Below, one piece after another: positions 61,326 through 64,000 of a stretch of DNA of 64,000 nt. The stretch covers positions 62,001 to 126,000 of the forward strand of contig NZ_PVEO01000005.1 of NCBI RefSeq assembly GCF_002973595.1. Direction: 5' to 3'. Source of the DNA: Jejuia pallidilutea (lineage in GTDB: Bacteria; Bacteroidota; Bacteroidia; Flavobacteriales; Flavobacteriaceae). Made by a program: the position numbers and the translations under genes. Positions within the stretch are counted from its first letter, which is position 1; the number at the start of each line of letters is the position of its first letter. The notes below the pieces were generated by a model. The model had not been told where the DNA came from. It did not search any database and worked only from the letters and a program-made list of their open reading frames with translations.

Positions 61326-61560
61326 ACCAACTCCTATTTCAATTCGGTAGAATTGATTGTCAAGACGCAGAATAGATGAAGAAAAGCTCCGAAAACAGGA
61401 GAACGAAGTTCGACGCGGAGTTTTCAAATCGGTTTTATTCCGATAATAAATCGGAATAAAAATTCCTCGGCTTGATCTTGATTTTTTGGTTCGTTTTGTA
61501 TCAAGACAAAATGAACATAATTAAAATATAAGATCCTGAAACAAGTTCAGGATGACAAAA
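61326..61560 (+). repeat. Structured dispersed repeat, family R2, copy B (before trpA)
   Basis: CAATTC-GGTA-GAATTG, GCAGAATAGATGAAGAAAAG, a CTCCG...CGGAG nested stem with inner GAAC/GTTC, a 12-bp hairpin TTTTATTCCGAT-AATAA-ATCGGAATAAAA, TTTTGT...ACAAAA, and CCTGAA-ACAAG-TTCAGG directly before the trpA start. Confidence 0.7.
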
Positions 61561-61570
61561 CAAAATAAAA

Positions 61571-62335
61571 ATGAACAGAATAAACCTAAAGTTGCAAGAG
61601 GAAAAAAAACTATTGTCCATATATTTCACAGCAGGATATCCAAATATCGATGATACCGTTTCCATCATTCAAGACCTAGAAAAAAACGGTGTGGATATGA
61701 TAGAAATAGGCTTACCTTTTAGCGACCCGCTGGCTGATGGACCAACTATTCAGGACAGTTCTACCGCTGCTTTAAAAAACGGTATGACTACCGAAGTGCT
61801 TTTTAAACAACTAGAAGGTATTCGCGAAACGGTTTCCATTCCGTTAATTATTATGGGATATTTTAACCCAATGTTTCAATATGGCGTTGAAGCGTTTTGT
61901 AAGAAATGTAAAGACTTGGGCATAGACGGATTGATTATTCCAGATCTTCCTGTGGATGTGTACCATAATGAATACCAAGCCATTTTTGAAAAATACGGCT
62001 TAATAAATGTGTTTTTAATTACACCACAAACTAGCGATGAACGTATTCGGTACATAGATTCTGTTTCAAACGGCTTTATTTATATGGTAAGTAGCGCAAG
62101 TACTACTGGAGCACAATCTGGCTTTGGGGACGAACAAACCGCTTATTTTGAGCGTATTGGGAAAATGGATTTAAAAAACCCACAAGTTATAGGTTTTGGA
62201 ATTAGCAATAATGAAACTTTTACACAAGCTACAAAATATGCAAAAGGCGCAATTATAGGGAGTGCTTTTGTGAAGCATGTTACCAAAAAAGGTGTTGATG
62301 GTATTGAAGAATTTGTTAATTCAATTCTTAATTAA
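61571..62335 (+). CDS. trpA: Tryptophan synthase alpha chain
   Basis: TrpA releases indole from indole-3-glycerol phosphate and channels it to TrpB. The 254-residue TIM barrel has catalytic Glu45 (MIEIGLPFSDP) and Asp56 (ADGPTIQ), plus the MVSSASTTGAQ and GFGISNNET phosphate-binding segments. It is the last gene of the trp operon apart from a small membrane protein. Confidence 0.96.
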   Translation: MNRINLKLQEEKKLLSIYFTAGYPNIDDTVSIIQDLEKNGVDMIEIGLPFSDPLADGPTIQDSSTAALKNGMTTEVLFKQLEGIRETVSIPLIIMGYFNPMFQYGVEAFCKKCKDLGIDGLIIPDLPVDVYHNEYQAIFEKYGLINVFLITPQTSDERIRYIDSVSNGFIYMVSSASTTGAQSGFGDEQTAYFERIGKMDLKNPQVIGFGISNNETFTQATKYAKGAIIGSAFVKHVTKKGVDGIEEFVNSILN

Positions 62336-62339
62336 TAAA

Positions 62340-62555
62340 ATGAAATTACTTAACGATTGGAAACTTATTGTGTTACTATGCCTCACATTGGGTTTAGCGC
62401 CTTTTTTCCCCGAACCGCACCTTTGGGGTAAACTAAAATGGATTGCTGGCGGCGCTAATAATATGCAACCTATGGATTGGTTTGATACGCTTATGCATGG
62501 TTTCCCTTTCTTACTTTTAATACGCTTTGTAATTGTAAAATTTGCAAAAAAATGA
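62340..62555 (+). CDS. Small membrane protein after trpA, unknown function
   Basis: The frame is open further upstream, but the ATG at 62340, five bases after the trpA stop, gives MKLLNDWKLIVLLCLTLGLAPF and 71 residues, which avoids overlap with trpA. Two hydrophobic helices (about 8-22 and 50-66) are separated by a Gly/Asn/Trp-rich loop (GGANNMQPMDWFDTLMHG). No known family is recognised with confidence. It is probably cotranscribed with trpA. Confidence 0.65.
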   Translation: MKLLNDWKLIVLLCLTLGLAPFFPEPHLWGKLKWIAGGANNMQPMDWFDTLMHGFPFLLLIRFVIVKFAKK

Positions 62556-62697
62556 ACCTTAACCTTATGATGCTGTAACTTAAAATCCTTAATAAGGCAG
62601 ACATCGTTGTTATAAAAAATATTTAATCTTTCATTTAAACCTTTTTAATTTTTAATAGTCTTATTGGCTATTAATTAACACATTAAAAATTTAAAAA

Positions 62698-62997
62698 ATG
62701 AAATTAAATATTGTAAAACTAGGACTGTTAACGCTTGCGTTGTTTGCGTTTTCCTTATCAACTTCTGCTCAAGAAAAAAAGAAACCAAACCCAGAACAAG
62801 TTTTTAAACGCTCTGATCTTAATAAGGACGGATCTATAACTTTAGAAGAGTTTAAAAACACAAAGCGTAAAAAAGAAGTTGCAGAAGAAGTGCTTGAAAA
62901 AAGATTTAACAGAATGGATGCCGATAAAGACGGTTTAGTAACACTAGACGAGCTTAAAGCTAGTTTTGCTAAAGCTAAAAAGAAAAACAAGGACTAA
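62698..62997 (+). CDS. Exported EF-hand calcium-binding protein
   Basis: A 99-residue protein with signal peptide (about 1-24, LSTSAQ) and two EF-hands: DLNKDGSITLEEF (about 40-52) and DADKDGLVTLDEL (about 74-86), each with the acidic ligands of a calcium loop. The rest is Lys-rich. It is probably periplasmic. A hairpin terminator follows. Confidence 0.9.
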   Translation: MKLNIVKLGLLTLALFAFSLSTSAQEKKKPNPEQVFKRSDLNKDGSITLEEFKNTKRKKEVAEEVLEKRFNRMDADKDGLVTLDELKASFAKAKKKNKD

Positions 62998-63014
62998 GTT
63001 TTTTTAAAAAACAG

Positions 63015-63046
63015 AAAACCATTAATAAGCTTTTGTTAATGGTTTT
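63015..63046. terminator. Rho-independent terminator after the EF-hand gene
   Basis: AAAACCATTAA / loop 10 / TTAATGGTTTT plus T residues, 17 bases after the EF-hand stop; the flanking A and T runs let it work also for the convergent minus-strand gene. Confidence 0.75.
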
Positions 63047-63065
63047 TTTATACCGTAAGATAGTG

Positions 63066-63293
63066 CTAAGCATTTTTACGTTTTAACATCTTTAAATACA
63101 TAGTTTCCACCTTGGTTCTTGCCCAAGGTGTACGTCGCAAAAACTTTAAACTAGATTTCACAGAAGGATTATCTGTAAAACACTTAATTTTTACAATATA
63201 ACCCATGTATTCCCAACCGTAATGCGCTACTAAATCGTTAATAATCTGTTCAAGTTTTACACCATGAAGCGGATTGTTTGGTTGAGATTCCAT
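63066..63293 (-). CDS. VF530-family (DUF2132) protein
   Basis: A 75-residue protein with the family pattern [63 protein letters not shown]530 proteins are small, helical and putatively DNA-binding. Its start overlaps the stop of the DUF6500 gene (shared ATGA-like overlap at 63293). Confidence 0.85.
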   Translation of the reverse strand: MESQPNNPLHGVKLEQIINDLVAHYGWEYMGYIVKIKCFTDNPSVKSSLKFLRRTPWARTKVETMYLKMLKRKNA

Positions 63294-63508
63294 TATAACT
63301 TTTCAACTAAATTTTTAATTTTTAAGGCCTTTTCAAAATGGTCCAGTTTATGGGTTTTAATCCACCAAGTGGCGGCTTCCATAAGTAGTTCTGAATTATC
63401 ATTTTTATTTTTAAAAAACGCGTAAAAAGACACACCAACATGCGCGCCTTTTGCAGCTATCTTTTTATCGCAAACTTCAATAATTTTTTCTTTTAAAACC
63501 TTCTGCAT
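63293..63508 (-). CDS. DUF6500-like small protein
   Basis: A 71-residue protein ([57 protein letters not shown]) that fits a small conserved family often listed as DUF6500. Function is unknown. It is 5 bases after the helicase stop and overlaps the VF530 gene, so the three minus-strand genes form an operon. Confidence 0.65.
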   Translation of the reverse strand: MQKVLKEKIIEVCDKKIAAKGAHVGVSFYAFFKNKNDNSELLMEAATWWIKTHKLDHFEKALKIKNLVEKL

Positions 63509-63513
63509 CTATG

Positions 63514-64000
63514 CTAATTGCGCCTATCACTATTACGCTTAGGACGTCTAGACTTATTGTTTCGGTTAGAGTTTCTATTAGAGTTGCGCGAATTATTTGA
63601 ATTGCCCCGGCTTCTATTCTGTCGCCCTTGCCCTTGTTTTATTGGGACTGTAGAGGCATTAGGGTCGGGTTCAAAACCTTCAACTACTTCAACAGGCAAT
63701 TTCATTTCAATTAACTTTTCAATATCCTTTAAAAAAGTTGTTTCGTCTGCACTAACCAACGACAACGCCTCACCACTGGCTCCTGCTCTACCAGTTCTGC
63801 CAATTCTATGTACATAATCTTCAGAAATATTAGGCAATTCAAAATTAATAACATGAGGCAATAACGGAATATCCAGTCCGCGAGCTGCAATATCAGTAGC
63901 TACTAAAACCCTAATCTTTGCAGTTTTAAAGCCTGCTAAAGCTTTTGTTCTAGCGCCTTGGCTTTTATTACCATGAATAGCTGCCGCTGTTATGCCAGAC
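63514..64000 (-). CDS. DEAD-box RNA helicase, C-terminal part (5' end outside the window)
   Basis: Translation from the window edge gives the helicase C domain: [20 protein letters not shown] (motif IV region), [13 protein letters not shown] (motif V) and [10 protein letters not shown] (motif VI), then a tail rich in Asn, Arg and Ser ([21 protein letters not shown]). It resembles RhlE-type helicases with a basic low-complexity tail that binds RNA. The DEAD motif and N-terminal domain lie to the right. Confidence 0.93.
   Translation of the reverse strand, partial: SGITAAAIHGNKSQGARTKALAGFKTAKIRVLVATDIAARGLDIPLLPHVINFELPNISEDYVHRIGRTGRAGASGEALSLVSADETTFLKDIEKLIEMKLPVEVVEGFEPDPNASTVPIKQGQGRQNRSRGNSNNSRNSNRNSNRNNKSRRPKRNSDRRN

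Overview
The window looks like chromosomal DNA of a marine, alga-associated member of the Flavobacteriaceae (Bacteroidota). The evidence is low GC, Bacteroidetes -7 boxes of the form TANNTTTG, a tmRNA tag GENNYALAA without encoded CCA, SusC/SusD proteins, type IX secretion sorting domains, and marine-type sulfatases and GH30/GH2 enzymes. Genus cannot be fixed from the sequence alone.

Region 1 (1-8.5 kb) is ordinary chromosome. It holds the 5' part of typA, kdsA (Kdo synthesis), a DUF1801 protein, a small membrane-protein / winged-helix regulator / CreD cluster with two nearly identical palindromic operators, a DUF2809 pair, an AlaDH/PNT-like dehydrogenase, and the tmRNA gene ssrA.

Region 2 (8.88-43.59 kb) is a genomic island of about 34.7 kb inserted in the 3' end of ssrA. 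A perfect 16-bp direct repeat (TTCTCTCCGACTCCAC) lies at the end of ssrA (8875) and again at 43578. A tyrosine recombinase sits just inside the left end, and a 20-bp repeat built on CGAGACC lies inside both ends. After the integrase come a BfmA/BtgA-like mobilization protein and a large polysaccharide utilisation locus (PUL), on the minus strand apart from its regulator. In transcription order from the right the PUL has a surface glycan-binding lipoprotein, SusC, SusD, two GH30, a sulfatase, an MFS sugar porter, an SGNH esterase-like protein, GH2, a DUF5107-TPR protein, two sulfatases, GH2, a secreted T9SS protein and a GH30_5-like T9SS enzyme. A divergent AraC regulator precedes it. The set suggests growth on a sulfated, possibly acetylated, beta-galactan-like glycan; the exact substrate is inference. 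The right end carries broken M16 peptidase and ECF sigma-factor fragments.

Region 3 (43.6-54.1 kb) is chromosome again: lipocalin-like, OmpA-like and NlpE/META lipoproteins, a coiled-coil protein with 102-bp tandem repeats, the Entner-Doudoroff end genes eda and kdgK with a divergent LacI regulator and two operators, paired rhodaneses, and two thioredoxin-fold proteins.

Region 4 (54.3-62.6 kb) is the tryptophan operon trpE-G-D-C-(F-B)-A. Its leader encodes a 15-residue peptide with three consecutive Trp codons, followed by a 12-bp terminator and a plausible antiterminator, so it looks like classical ribosome-mediated attenuation. A small GIY-YIG nuclease gene bounded by inverted CTTC/GAAG-loop hairpins lies between the attenuator and trpE, and several other repeat families fill the operon gaps. 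trpF and trpB are joined in frame across a run of seven A residues.

Region 5 (62.7-64 kb) has an EF-hand protein, a VF530-like protein, a DUF6500-like protein and the 3' end of a DEAD-box RNA helicase gene.
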